Shown here: one piece after another, positions 1 to 6,502 of the stretch
Layout of the letters: each line of letters opens with the position of its first letter
Numbering within the stretch: position 1 is the stretch's first letter
Source of the DNA: Nitrososphaerota archaeon
GTDB taxonomy: Archaea; Thermoproteota; Nitrososphaeria; Nitrososphaerales; Nitrosopumilaceae
Reading direction: 5' to 3'
Assembly: GCA_022564385.1 (NCBI GenBank)
Contig: JADFLN010000026.1
Location: 1 to 16,387, forward strand
Length of the DNA: 16,387 bases
The notes under the pieces: generated by a model
Databases searched by the model: none
What the model saw: only the letters and a program-made list of their open reading frames with translations
Told to the model about the DNA's origin: nothing
Program-made: the position numbers and the translations under genes

Positions 1-50
1 AGAGAAAATCTATTGTGTATATTTGAAACATCATCTGGAGCTTTTTGCAT
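1..50 (-). CDS. Possible 5' fragment of an unidentified gene after Sec61-beta
   Basis: Reading leftwards from an ATG at 50, the frame stays open to the window edge and gives MQKAPDDVSNIHNRFS. It starts 7 nt after the Sec61-beta stop codon on the same strand, as expected of the next gene in an operon. Only 16 codons are visible, so the product cannot be identified and the open frame could be chance. No clear Shine-Dalgarno sequence precedes it. The call rests on spacing, ATG start and protein-like composition only. Confidence 0.5.
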   Translation of the reverse strand, partial: MQKAPDDVSNIHNRFS

Positions 51-57
51 TGTCTTT

Positions 58-228
58 TCACGGAGCTAGAAAGAGATCGATTAACCATGAAACTATAATT
101 AAACTGATAGGAATTGATACTACAATTTTTGGATCTATTTTGAATCCCTTTGTCTCATCTTCAAAAAATCTCATGAGACCACCACTTGATGCTGGAAGTG
201 GTGCTGCTTTGCTTTTCTTACTACTCAT
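58..228 (-). CDS. Preprotein translocase Sec61-beta (SecG-type) subunit
   Basis: This 56-residue protein is the small beta subunit of the archaeal SecYEG/Sec61 translocon, a tail-anchored protein that sits beside SecY and SecE. The N-terminus is Lys/Ser-rich (MSSKKSKAAPLPASSGGLMR). It carries the family hallmark of a Pro-Leu-Pro-Ala-Ser segment followed by Gly-Leu-Met-Arg-Phe-Phe-Glu-Asp-Glu-Thr-Lys-Gly (residues about 10-28), then Asp-Pro-Lys and a single hydrophobic helix at residues 35-55 that ends the protein. Length matches the family's usual 50-60 residues. The ATG at 228 is the natural start. A fragment of another gene follows 7 nt downstream. The plus-strand ORF over this region is its shadow. 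Identification is from motif recognition and is strong for so short a protein. Confidence 0.88.
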   Translation of the reverse strand: MSSKKSKAAPLPASSGGLMRFFEDETKGFKIDPKIVVSIPISLIIVSWLIDLFLAP

Positions 229-330
229 AATGATTCAAAATCCCAAATTTTAACATAAAAACCTTATTCCTATAACAAAATTTAGGTAAATACAAAAAAT
301 CCCCTTTGAGTTGAATTGTAGGTTTGCTGC

Positions 331-663
331 TTATTGCTTTTTCTTTATTTTTTCTATAGTTTCCAACAACAAATTGATCGATTTTAGAATCTCCTGCTGT
401 TTTTCATGGTTATTTTCCTGTTCTAGTTCTTTTGATATGGATTCCAGCTTTTTTTCAAGAGTTTCTTCTAAGGTTGATTTTGCTCCTTGCTGAGTTTTTT
501 CTTTTGGAATGTCTTTTTTTTCAGGTTCACGTCCACAACTAATACATAATGCATGTCCATCTTTCATCACTCTGACCCCTTTACAATATGGACAATGTTC
601 ACTAAGCAATGTTCCACCATTTAGTAACATTTCAGCAGCTTTTTTTGTGAGACCTTTTGACAT
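331..663 (-). CDS. ZNRD2/autoantigen p27-like zinc-ribbon protein
   Basis: The 110-residue protein has an N-terminal helix (GLTKKAAEMLLNGGTLL, residues 4-20), then a zinc ribbon with Cys24-x2-Cys27 and Cys40-x2-Cys43, then a charged Glu/Lys-rich coiled coil at about residues 60-110. A helix ending in LLxGxTLL directly before a CPxC...CxxCG ribbon is the signature of the Sjogren/scleroderma autoantigen 1 (p27, ZNRD2) family, widespread in archaea. Its molecular role is not settled; a nucleic-acid or protein-binding scaffold is plausible. It is divergent from aIF1 with about 100 nt between them, and on the same strand as Sec61-beta. The tail is richer in Lys and Gln than the ribbon and may oligomerise. 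Confidence 0.8.
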   Translation of the reverse strand: MSKGLTKKAAEMLLNGGTLLSEHCPYCKGVRVMKDGHALCISCGREPEKKDIPKEKTQQGAKSTLEETLEKKLESISKELEQENNHEKQQEILKSINLLLETIEKIKKKQ

Positions 664-682
664 TGTTTTTCTTTGATTTTCT

Positions 683-698
683 ATCTAAAAAATTAGAT
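683..698. repeat. Inverted repeat in the ZNRD2-like/aIF1 divergent intergenic region
   Basis: ATCTAA and TTAGAT form a perfect 6-bp inverted repeat around an AAAA spacer. Its centre lies about 27 nt before the ATG of the minus-strand zinc-ribbon gene, where a TATA element for a leaderless mRNA would sit. It could be an AT-rich promoter element or a small operator. AT-rich DNA produces such repeats by chance fairly often. Confidence 0.3.
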
Positions 699-730
699 TG
701 TTTTTAATTATTAATTGATATCCAAAGAAG

Positions 731-750
731 GCTTAATAGTGCGTATAATT
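731..750 (+). promoter_or_regulatory. Candidate TATA elements of the aIF1 gene
   Basis: Two TATA-like stretches precede the ATG at 768: TTAATAGT (733-740) and GTATAATT (743-750). Archaeal TATA boxes are usually centred about 26 nt before the transcription start, so the first would give a leader of about 5 nt and the second a start at or just past the ATG. The first fits better; neither is decisive. Confidence 0.35.
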
Positions 751-767
751 GAATTGAGTTCGAACGA

Positions 768-1076
768 ATGGCAGTAATTTGTAATACTTGTGGTCTTCCA
801 GATGACTTGTGTGCTTGTGGTGAACTTGCCAAAGACAGCACAAAAATTATAATTCGATTAGAAACCAGACGATTTAGAAAAAAGGGTACAATGATCGAGG
901 GATTAGATCCTAAAATAAATAATTTAGGATCTGTTGCTAGGGATCTCAAAAACAAATATGCTTGTGGTGGAACTGCCAAAGAAGGATATATTTTCTTACA
1001 AGGTGATCATAGGGATACCATCAAAGAAACTTTGGTCGGATTAGGATTTTCTGCAGATAGCATAGAACTACATTAG
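768..1076 (+). CDS. Translation initiation factor aIF1 (SUI1/eIF1 family)
   Basis: A 102-residue SUI1-domain protein, the archaeal counterpart of eIF1, which binds the small ribosomal subunit near the P site and controls start-codon selection. The N-terminus has a small Cys motif (Cys5, Cys8, Cys15, Cys17, in the pattern CxTCGLPxxLCxCGE) typical of archaeal SUI1 proteins. The SUI1 fold follows: beta strand KIIIRLETRRFRKKGTMIEG, then a helix with LGSVARDLKNKYACGGTAKEG (the conserved K-x-CGG-T loop), then IFLQGDHRDTIKETLVGLGF. Length matches the family. It begins at an ATG and is probably the first gene of a two-gene unit with the membrane protease, which opens six bases past this stop codon in the same frame. 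Confidence 0.93.
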   Translation: MAVICNTCGLPDDLCACGELAKDSTKIIIRLETRRFRKKGTMIEGLDPKINNLGSVARDLKNKYACGGTAKEGYIFLQGDHRDTIKETLVGLGFSADSIELH

Positions 1077-1082
1077 AACAAA

Positions 1083-2072
1083 TTGCAAAATTCAAACAAA
1101 ATTCTTCAAGCTCTTGGAATTCCTTTCACTGCATTGTTATCTGTACTTTTTGGCTTACTTCTAATTTCATTCCCCATAGGAATTTTTGTTGTTTTTGAAA
1201 GTGAAATTGGTGGTGATATCAATTATGAATATCCTTTTACTCATTTAGAACTTTTTGATGGAACCGAAATGTATCAAGCTCCAATTGATGTTAGTATTGG
1301 TGATGCGTTTGTTATATTGTGGACTTTTTATGTTGTAATTTTTGTAATTGCTATGTTGGGTCCAAAACATGGATTTTTAAAATCTCTTTCATTGATTATA
1401 TCTTTTGGAAAATTTGATTCCAAATCAAACTATCTGATTAGTGTGACAACATGGTTTTCAATTTTGATTTTCATTTCTATATTGATTAATTTTATTCAAG
1501 AACAATTTGATATTGTAACTATTCCTCCTCCTGTTGAAAATGATCTAATCCAATTTTTTTATGTAAGTGTTGCTCCACTGGTAGAAGAATTTGGGTTTCG
1601 TATAATCTTGATTGGAGTTCCTGTATTTTTTATTTTTTCTCAAAAAACTTCTGCAAAATATTTTATTGAATGTTTGTGGAATCCATCTACTTTAGATATT
1701 CCCAATTCTAAAAAAGTATTTTCCTTAATCATTTTTGTTGGCATTGTTTTTGGTTTTGCACATATCGCTTTAGGTGAACCTTGGAGTGAAGGTAAATTTG
1801 CTCAAGCTGTAGCAAGTGGAATTATTTTAGGATGGGTTTATCTTAGATATGGTTTTGTATCTTCTCTTTTGATTCACTGGGCTACAAATTATTTTATATT
1901 TTCATATGCACTTTTTATTTCTCAGTTAAATTATATTTCAATTGAGGATGCGTTTTCTCATTCATTAATGTCATCCTTGGAATTACTATTTTTGGTTACA
2001 GGTGTTCTATCAATTTGTATATTATTTGTACGTAAATTTTATTCTAAAAAAGTATATGATTTAGAGATTTAG
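1083..2072 (+). CDS. CPBP-family (CAAX/Abi) intramembrane metalloprotease
   Basis: A 329-residue multi-spanning membrane protein with all three CPBP motifs: Glu168-Glu169-Phe-Gly-Phe-Arg173 (EExxxR), Phe223...His227 (FxxxH) and His265...Asn269 (HxxxN). In this family the Glu and His residues hold the catalytic metal within the bilayer. Hydrophobic helices lie near residues 14-37, 75-92, 122-140, 158-186, 212-230, 240-258, 262-282 and 298-317. The substrate cannot be told; archaeal members are not known to process prenylated CAAX proteins and many are uncharacterised. The start used is TTG, because the frame opens only after the aIF1 TAG and the first ATG (residue 63) would remove the first helix. 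The 3' end overlaps the convergent TFB gene by 12 nt. Confidence 0.88.
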   Translation: MQNSNKILQALGIPFTALLSVLFGLLLISFPIGIFVVFESEIGGDINYEYPFTHLELFDGTEMYQAPIDVSIGDAFVILWTFYVVIFVIAMLGPKHGFLKSLSLIISFGKFDSKSNYLISVTTWFSILIFISILINFIQEQFDIVTIPPPVENDLIQFFYVSVAPLVEEFGFRIILIGVPVFFIFSQKTSAKYFIECLWNPSTLDIPNSKKVFSLIIFVGIVFGFAHIALGEPWSEGKFAQAVASGIILGWVYLRYGFVSSLLIHWATNYFIFSYALFISQLNYISIEDAFSHSLMSSLELLFLVTGVLSICILFVRKFYSKKVYDLEI

Positions 2073-2969
2073 GGCTACTTTCAAGCCTTTGTATCTATTT
2101 CTAATTGTAACCTCAGTTACTCCTGCTGCTTCAGCTATGTCTCTCTGTGTTTTGTTTTCTCCATTTGTAACACATGCAACATATAGTGCAGCAGCTGCCA
2201 ATCCCATAGGATCCTTTCCTGCAGAAATTTTGAGTTCTTCAGCGGCCTCTAAAATTTGACTTGCTTTTCTTTTTGTTTTTTCAGACAATCCCGCTTTGCT
2301 TGCAATTCTTGCAATACATTTGACTGGATTAACCACTGGCATTTTCAAATTAAGTTCTCTTAATAAAAGACGATAACACCGAGCAATGTCTTTTCGTTTA
2401 ATGTTACTTGCTTGCCCAACGTCTTTTAATGTTCTAGGAGTTTCTGTATCTCTACATGCTGCATAGAGTGCTGATGCAATTAATGCTGAAATGGATCGTC
2501 CTCTAACAAGTCCTTTTTCAACTGCTTTTCTGTAAATGTATGCTGCTTTTTCAATAACTGCATCTCCTACTACCAGTTTGTCTTTTAGTCTATCTAATTC
2601 ACTAAATGCTTGTCTAAAGTTTCTATCTACTGGCTCATGAACTTGACTTCTACTGTCCCAAGTTCTGAGTCTCTCAATTGTACTTTTCATAGCAGCAGTA
2701 AGTGGTTTTCCAGTTGAATCTCTATTTTGAGGATTGATGACAGTTGCTAATCCCATGTCATGCATGGCAAGTGAAGTTGGAACTCCTGTTCTACTTTTGT
2801 TTTCACCCTCGTTTGAGAATGATCTCCATTCTGGTCCCGACTCATCTACTTTATCTGTAATTACAAATCCACACTTTCCACAAAAATTCTCACCCGTATT
2901 CGCATCTGTAACTAGAGTACCTTGTCCACATCTTGGACATTTGTCCTTTGTATTCGCAGTTTTAACCAT
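2061..2969 (-). CDS. tfb: Transcription initiation factor B (TFB, TFIIB homologue)
   Basis: A 302-residue TFB, which bridges the TBP-TATA complex and RNA polymerase and sets the transcription start. The N-terminal zinc ribbon has Cys11-x2-Cys14 and Cys30-x2-Cys33. The B-reader/linker follows with GPEWRSF (residues 45-51) and the basic region to about residue 115. Two cyclin repeats span roughly residues 115-205 and 212-300. The last ends in a helix-turn-helix (TQRDIAEAAGVTEVTIRNRYKGL, about 274-296) that reads the BRE upstream of TATA. All features are intact and length is typical. Such archaea often have several TFBs, so this may be one paralogue. It lies downstream of cofC on the same strand with a 116-nt gap that has its own promoter-like elements. 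Confidence 0.96.
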   Translation of the reverse strand: MVKTANTKDKCPRCGQGTLVTDANTGENFCGKCGFVITDKVDESGPEWRSFSNEGENKSRTGVPTSLAMHDMGLATVINPQNRDSTGKPLTAAMKSTIERLRTWDSRSQVHEPVDRNFRQAFSELDRLKDKLVVGDAVIEKAAYIYRKAVEKGLVRGRSISALIASALYAACRDTETPRTLKDVGQASNIKRKDIARCYRLLLRELNLKMPVVNPVKCIARIASKAGLSEKTKRKASQILEAAEELKISAGKDPMGLAAAALYVACVTNGENKTQRDIAEAAGVTEVTIRNRYKGLKVALNL

Positions 2970-2995
2970 TTTACTTCACAAAACATTTTATGATG

Positions 2996-3028
2996 ATATT
3001 TAACATTTTCTAATTCATTACTTATAAG
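2996..3028 (-). promoter_or_regulatory. Candidate promoter elements of tfb
   Basis: Two TATA-like sequences lie before the tfb ATG at 2969. CTTATAAG (3021-3028) predicts a start near 2998 and a leader of about 29 nt. TTAAATAT (2996-3003), centred about 30 nt from the ATG, would give a nearly leaderless mRNA. No Shine-Dalgarno sequence is visible in the interval, which mildly favours the second. Confidence 0.45.
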
Positions 3029-3085
3029 TTTGTTGATGATTAGATGTACAAAACTCTTTTTTGCTATTTTTTTTGATAAATTCAA

Positions 3086-3724
3086 TTAGTTTATTTCTAA
3101 AATTTTTTTAATTTTTTCTGCAATCTGAGGCTTTTCATTTTGTTCTAACAAAAATTCCAAATCTTCAGTATTATCTACATCCCACATGATTCTTTTCACA
3201 AAAACCATTGCAACATTTAGTGTGTGCTTTTTTGCAGTATTCATATGAATCTTGTAACTGTCCTCATCATAGTGTGTCTCCATCAGATCTACAGGCATCC
3301 TCACAAGTGCATTAGTCCCATCAAATCTTCTTGATGGCACAACAATTGCAAAATTAGGTGACGCCTGGAAGTTTAGCATAAAGTCAATATCCTGAGTTTT
3401 GATGTATGGGATATCTTGAGGAAATACAATTGAAGCATCAAAATTATTCTCTAAAAGATACTTGTCTGCAAGCGCAACTGCACTATTGACACTTTCTTCT
3501 TTTTCATCAATTATGGTAATTGTGTTGAATTTTTTTCCAATATCAATTGCTTTTCCCTCTTTTGTTACTAAGATTGTTTTTTCAATTTGTGGTGATATTG
3601 ATATTGTATGTAGAATTTCTTCTAACATTACTCTACACAAGTCTTCTATTTGATGTGGAGATAAATCTAAACGACTCTTTGCATTAGAGAAAGTCTTTAC
3701 AGGAATAATTGCTGCAATTTTCAA
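3086..3724 (-). CDS. cofC: 2-phospho-L-lactate (or PEP) guanylyltransferase, F420 biosynthesis
   Basis: CofC activates 2-phospho-L-lactate, or phosphoenolpyruvate in some lineages, with GTP to make the guanylylated donor used by CofD. The 212-residue protein opens with the nucleotidyltransferase strand MKIAAIIPVKTFSNAKSRL (the P-V-K-x-x-x-x-AKSRL signature). It continues with a metal-site region FPQDIPY (about 100-106) and the family hallmark VPSRRFDGTNAL (about 128-139). Its TTG start at 3724 lies one base past the cofD stop, so the two are almost certainly co-transcribed and perhaps translationally coupled; no Shine-Dalgarno sequence is visible. No ATG is available upstream in frame before a stop. 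Which three-carbon acid it uses cannot be read from the sequence. Confidence 0.92.
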   Translation of the reverse strand: MKIAAIIPVKTFSNAKSRLDLSPHQIEDLCRVMLEEILHTISISPQIEKTILVTKEGKAIDIGKKFNTITIIDEKEESVNSAVALADKYLLENNFDASIVFPQDIPYIKTQDIDFMLNFQASPNFAIVVPSRRFDGTNALVRMPVDLMETHYDEDSYKIHMNTAKKHTLNVAMVFVKRIMWDVDNTEDLEFLLEQNEKPQIAEKIKKILEIN

Positions 3725-3725
3725 G

Positions 3726-4646
3726 TTATACGTGTACTTGTTTTAAGATGAAATTTGCTAATGCGTCTTCACCTAATTTATTTTTCATAGTAATTTTTGT
3801 TTCAAAAACTTTAATGTCTAAACTCTGAATTTTCTTTACCAACATTTTATCTTTAGTATCTACAATGATATTTGAACAAACATCAGAATACATTTTTGCT
3901 AATCCATATGCGTTTGATTCTATTCCTGCTGCTTGCATGTATTTTGCAGCAGGTCCACTAATTGCATTATCTCCAATTAATGGGCTAACTGCTACAACTT
4001 TTTTCTTTACCTTTGATAATTCTTTTCTAATTCCTTTGATCTGAAGCATTGGCCCAATTGATGTGAGTGGATTTCCTGGAGCTAAAATTATCATATCCGC
4101 ATCATGTATTGCATTAACAGCTTCAGGATTTGGACGCGCTTTCTCTGCTCCAATATATTGAATTCCTAAGATTGGATCTTTTCCTCTATATTTGACCCAG
4201 TATTCTTGCAAATGTAATTCTCCTTTATCTGTAGTTATCCTTGTTTCAATAGTGTTATCTGTAACAGGTATGATATTTGCAGCAACTGCAAATTTCTCAC
4301 ACATCCATTTTGTAATGTCGCTTAAATTTTTTCCATTTTTTAGCATGTTTGTTCTAATTAGATGTGTTGCAGCATCTCTATCTCCTATTCTAAACCAAGT
4401 TGGTTCTCCAAAAACTTCCATTTGACGTAAAAAGTTGAATGTGTCTTTTTTTATTCCCCAACCTTTTTCTTGATCAAGCAGATCTGCTAAGCCATAAACA
4501 ATAGTGTCGATGTCTGGACATACATAGAGTCCATAAAGCCAATAATTGTCTCCTACATTGCTAATTACATTGACTTTTTGTTCTTGAGAAACTATGCCTC
4601 TAACTAGCTTAACTGAACCTGTCCCACCTGCTAAAATTGTAATCAT
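3726..4646 (-). CDS. cofD: 2-phospho-L-lactate transferase, F420 biosynthesis
   Basis: CofD transfers the phospholactyl (or phosphoenolpyruvyl) group from the guanylylated donor to the deazaflavin Fo, giving F420-0 or its dehydro form. The 306-residue protein has the N-terminal nucleotide loop LAGGTGSVKLVRG (5-17), the hallmark NVGDNYWLYGLYVCPDIDT (30-48), GDRDAATHLIRT, and the C-terminal APGNPLTSIGPML and VAVSPLIGDNAISGPA blocks. One substitution stands out: the GDD of most family members reads Gly-Asp-Asn here (Asn34). It is the first gene of the cofD-cofC unit, with AGGAGA at 4654-4659 placed 7 nt before the ATG. Length and all other blocks are typical, so the function call is firm. Confidence 0.94.
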   Translation of the reverse strand: MITILAGGTGSVKLVRGIVSQEQKVNVISNVGDNYWLYGLYVCPDIDTIVYGLADLLDQEKGWGIKKDTFNFLRQMEVFGEPTWFRIGDRDAATHLIRTNMLKNGKNLSDITKWMCEKFAVAANIIPVTDNTIETRITTDKGELHLQEYWVKYRGKDPILGIQYIGAEKARPNPEAVNAIHDADMIILAPGNPLTSIGPMLQIKGIRKELSKVKKKVVAVSPLIGDNAISGPAAKYMQAAGIESNAYGLAKMYSDVCSNIIVDTKDKMLVKKIQSLDIKVFETKITMKNKLGEDALANFILKQVHV

Positions 4647-4653
4647 ACCATTT

Positions 4654-4659
4654 TCTCCT
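4654..4659 (-). promoter_or_regulatory. Shine-Dalgarno sequence of cofD
   Basis: Read on the minus strand this is AGGAGA, 7 nt from the cofD ATG at 4646. It supports that start and indicates a leadered transcript, unlike several neighbouring genes that appear leaderless. Confidence 0.6.
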
Positions 4660-4730
4660 AAAACTGCAAAGTCTTCTTACATTACTCCATATTACTTTTT
4701 CAAAAAACACCGATCAATATTTCGGATAAG

Positions 4731-4740
4731 TTTATTACTT
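4731..4740 (+). promoter_or_regulatory. Candidate TATA box for a leaderless Cys-tail gene mRNA
   Basis: TTTATTACTT is centred about 25 nt before the GTG start at 4760, the usual distance between an archaeal TATA box and the transcription start. There is no Shine-Dalgarno sequence before the GTG. The two facts fit a leaderless transcript and support GTG 4760 as the true start. Confidence 0.55.
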
Positions 4741-4759
4741 TAATAATCATTATTTTTTC

Positions 4760-6142
4760 GTGTCTAGGGCAATATTATTAACAATTTTGCTAGCAGGTCT
4801 CATTATTATAGGTACAAGTGCTCCTGCATGGGCTGCACAATTAGATGCTAGAATTAACCCAAATAATGAATTATCTCCGTTTAAAATGAGTTATCTCAAA
4901 ACTATCTTTCTCGAATACCCAAACGGTGGAAATCTATCTGATGAATTACGTGGGAAAGTATGGACAATATCTGGAACTGCTGATTCATCAAATCCTGGAG
5001 TTCAAAATCTAATAGCTAAACTTAATCAAAAAATTCTTTCTGATGGAAGCCAAGTAATAATTTCAGACTTGAATGTCACTTATGATATACATCTTAAAGC
5101 AAGAGAATTCAGTACATCAATTGATTACAAAGTAATCATAGAAGGAACATTAACTAATTATGTTATTACAAAAGATACTCAGAAAACTTTGATTGATTTA
5201 GGTTGGAGAGGATTAAGCGTTAATGATGAAATTGTAATTGACGGTGTAGAGATCAACATCCCAATAAACATACTTAGAGACCGAGAGCCTAATGTCTATA
5301 CGATCTTTGCTGGAACTGAAGCAGAAGATGTTCTTAACAGACCTCTCATTAATGCAGACTTTATCTTAGAACAACCAATGACTAACTGGCACTTTTTGTT
5401 TGATCCAACAGGAATCAACGTAGATGCTGGAACATTTGGATTAGATGAAAGCATAACCGGATTTGTCGTCTCTGTCTGGACTATGGGAGAAAGCAGTATT
5501 AGAGAAGGAATACAGATTGAAAAAATCTATGAAGCAAAAATAATGTCTGACCAAAAATATAGTGTTAGAAGTGTACAATCAGCTGATCAAGGTAGCTTAG
5601 CAGCAATTGGTTTTGGCGCATTAGATACATTAGGTGATCTTGAAATTGCGGGTATTACTCCAACTTCGCCAACTGGATATGCAACAACTTCAACTGGTGG
5701 ATTTCCAACTATGATAGTTTATGGTATGGCAGGAATGGCAGCTCTTGGAGGAATTGGATTTTTTATTAAAAGTAGCAGATCACTCAAAAAGATTCCACAA
5801 GGTCAACAAGGAATTGATCCTAGTAGATTAGTAGGTTATCAAACTAGTGAATCATCTGGTGGGTATCACACCAATAGGGGTGAGGCTCAATTAAGAGATG
5901 ACGCTGATTATCAAAAAACCCGAAGTGTTTATGCAGACACTTCACAACAAAGTCCTCCACCGCAACAAAGCCCACCACCACAAGCAGCAACCCCTACTAT
6001 GATAGATCAAGCCTGTGGATGCGAAGCAGATAGTGGTGATCCTGATTATTCATGTGATTGTGCAATGCAAGGTCATTGTATTTGTAGTGCAGATTGTAAA
6101 TGTGCAACAGACGTTTGTAAAGAAGCTGTTGGACAACTGTAG
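4760..6142 (+). CDS. Secreted/membrane-anchored protein with cysteine-rich cytoplasmic tail
   Basis: I do not recognise a named family. The 460-residue product has a signal peptide (hydrophobic core 4-20, Ala-Trp-Ala cleavage site near 25) and a large extracytoplasmic region (26-312) rich in beta-strand patterns and lacking Cys. One membrane helix spans about 315-337, followed by Lys/Arg that predict a cytoplasmic C-terminus. A polar tail holds a Pro/Gln linker (SPPPQQSPPPQ, 398-408), then nine cysteines within 35 residues: 419, 421, 432, 434, 440, 442, 446, 448 and 453, mostly as C-x-C pairs. The tail resembles metallothionein-like metal clusters. It is transcribed alone, divergent from cofD. 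GTG is chosen because it starts the signal peptide and has a well-placed TATA element. Metal binding is inference. Confidence 0.9.
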   Translation: MSRAILLTILLAGLIIIGTSAPAWAAQLDARINPNNELSPFKMSYLKTIFLEYPNGGNLSDELRGKVWTISGTADSSNPGVQNLIAKLNQKILSDGSQVIISDLNVTYDIHLKAREFSTSIDYKVIIEGTLTNYVITKDTQKTLIDLGWRGLSVNDEIVIDGVEINIPINILRDREPNVYTIFAGTEAEDVLNRPLINADFILEQPMTNWHFLFDPTGINVDAGTFGLDESITGFVVSVWTMGESSIREGIQIEKIYEAKIMSDQKYSVRSVQSADQGSLAAIGFGALDTLGDLEIAGITPTSPTGYATTSTGGFPTMIVYGMAGMAALGGIGFFIKSSRSLKKIPQGQQGIDPSRLVGYQTSESSGGYHTNRGEAQLRDDADYQKTRSVYADTSQQSPPPQQSPPPQAATPTMIDQACGCEADSGDPDYSCDCAMQGHCICSADCKCATDVCKEAVGQL

Positions 6143-6163
6143 CAAGATATCTAATTACAATCT

Positions 6164-6177
6164 TATTTTTTATTTTT
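6164..6177 (+). terminator. T-tract terminator of the Cys-tail gene
   Basis: Two plus-strand T runs (six and five T, separated by one A) begin about 22 nt after the stop codon. Archaeal RNA polymerase terminates at such T tracts without needing a hairpin. It lies back-to-back with the minus-strand T run that ends the RNase P RNA. Confidence 0.6.
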
Positions 6178-6185
6178 AAAAAAAA
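6178..6185 (-). terminator. T8 terminator of the RNase P RNA
   Basis: Eight A on the plus strand read as eight U in the minus-strand transcript, immediately after the P1 helix of the RNase P RNA. This is a typical archaeal oligo-U terminator and fixes the RNA 3' end near 6187. Confidence 0.65.
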
Positions 6186-6186
6186 T

Positions 6187-6472
6187 TATGTGTGCTGGGA
6201 GTAACCCTCCTTCTGTTTTCACGATATTTCGCTTTGCAGCCTACCTGAACTTAGTACAGGAACCTTGAGTTCTGTTTGGCCTTGCTCCATGTGGGTCGGC
6301 TTTTTTCATTCCTTTTATGGAAATCTCAGGTTTTGCCATCATTGTGCGCCATATTGGATTTTTTTCTGTTCCGTTGCCAATCATCTCTGATTATCTATCT
6401 CCAGATCACATTTCCTGTATGGAGGGAGGAGTTTCCTCTGCCGTAGCAGCGTGTCGTGCTCCAGCTCACATA
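6187..6472 (-). ncRNA. rnpB: RNase P RNA, archaeal type
   Basis: This is the catalytic RNA of RNase P, which removes 5' leaders from pre-tRNAs. Conserved regions are present in the right order: CR-I GAGGAAACTCC (6428-6438), the CAGAGAUGAUUGGCAACGG block upstream of CR-IV, CR-IV GAGCAAGGCC...CAAGG (6263-6287), and CR-V ACAGAAGGAGGGTTA (6202-6216). The ends pair as P1: TGTGAGCTGG (6461-6470) with CCAGCACACA (6189-6198), with one A-A mismatch, extending by two A-U pairs. P4 forms between CR-I and CR-V with its bulged U. Length, about 286 nt, is normal. It starts about 30 nt after the methyltransferase stop on the same strand. The stretch has no real protein gene on either strand. Ends are estimated from P1. 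Confidence 0.9.
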
Positions 6473-6502
6473 GAAATAATATTCCTTTATTGCATTTGAG
6501 TT

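Noticed and set aside
23..253. Plus-strand 76-codon ORF
   Set aside because: It is antisense to Sec61-beta, which has clear family sequence on the minus strand.
704..979. Minus-strand 91-codon ORF opposite aIF1
   Set aside because: Shadow of the well-supported aIF1 gene; no domain or composition support.
1074..1076. TAG as pyrrolysine codon joining aIF1 and the protease
   Set aside because: aIF1 ends at its normal family length here, and pyrrolysine use is not known in this lineage.
2061..2072. 12-nt overlap of the protease and TFB ends as an antisense regulatory device
   Set aside because: Short convergent overlaps are common in compact genomes; nothing else suggests regulation.
6317..6499. 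Plus-strand 60-codon ORF
   Set aside because: It lies across the RNase P RNA on the opposite strand and its sequence is explained by that RNA.
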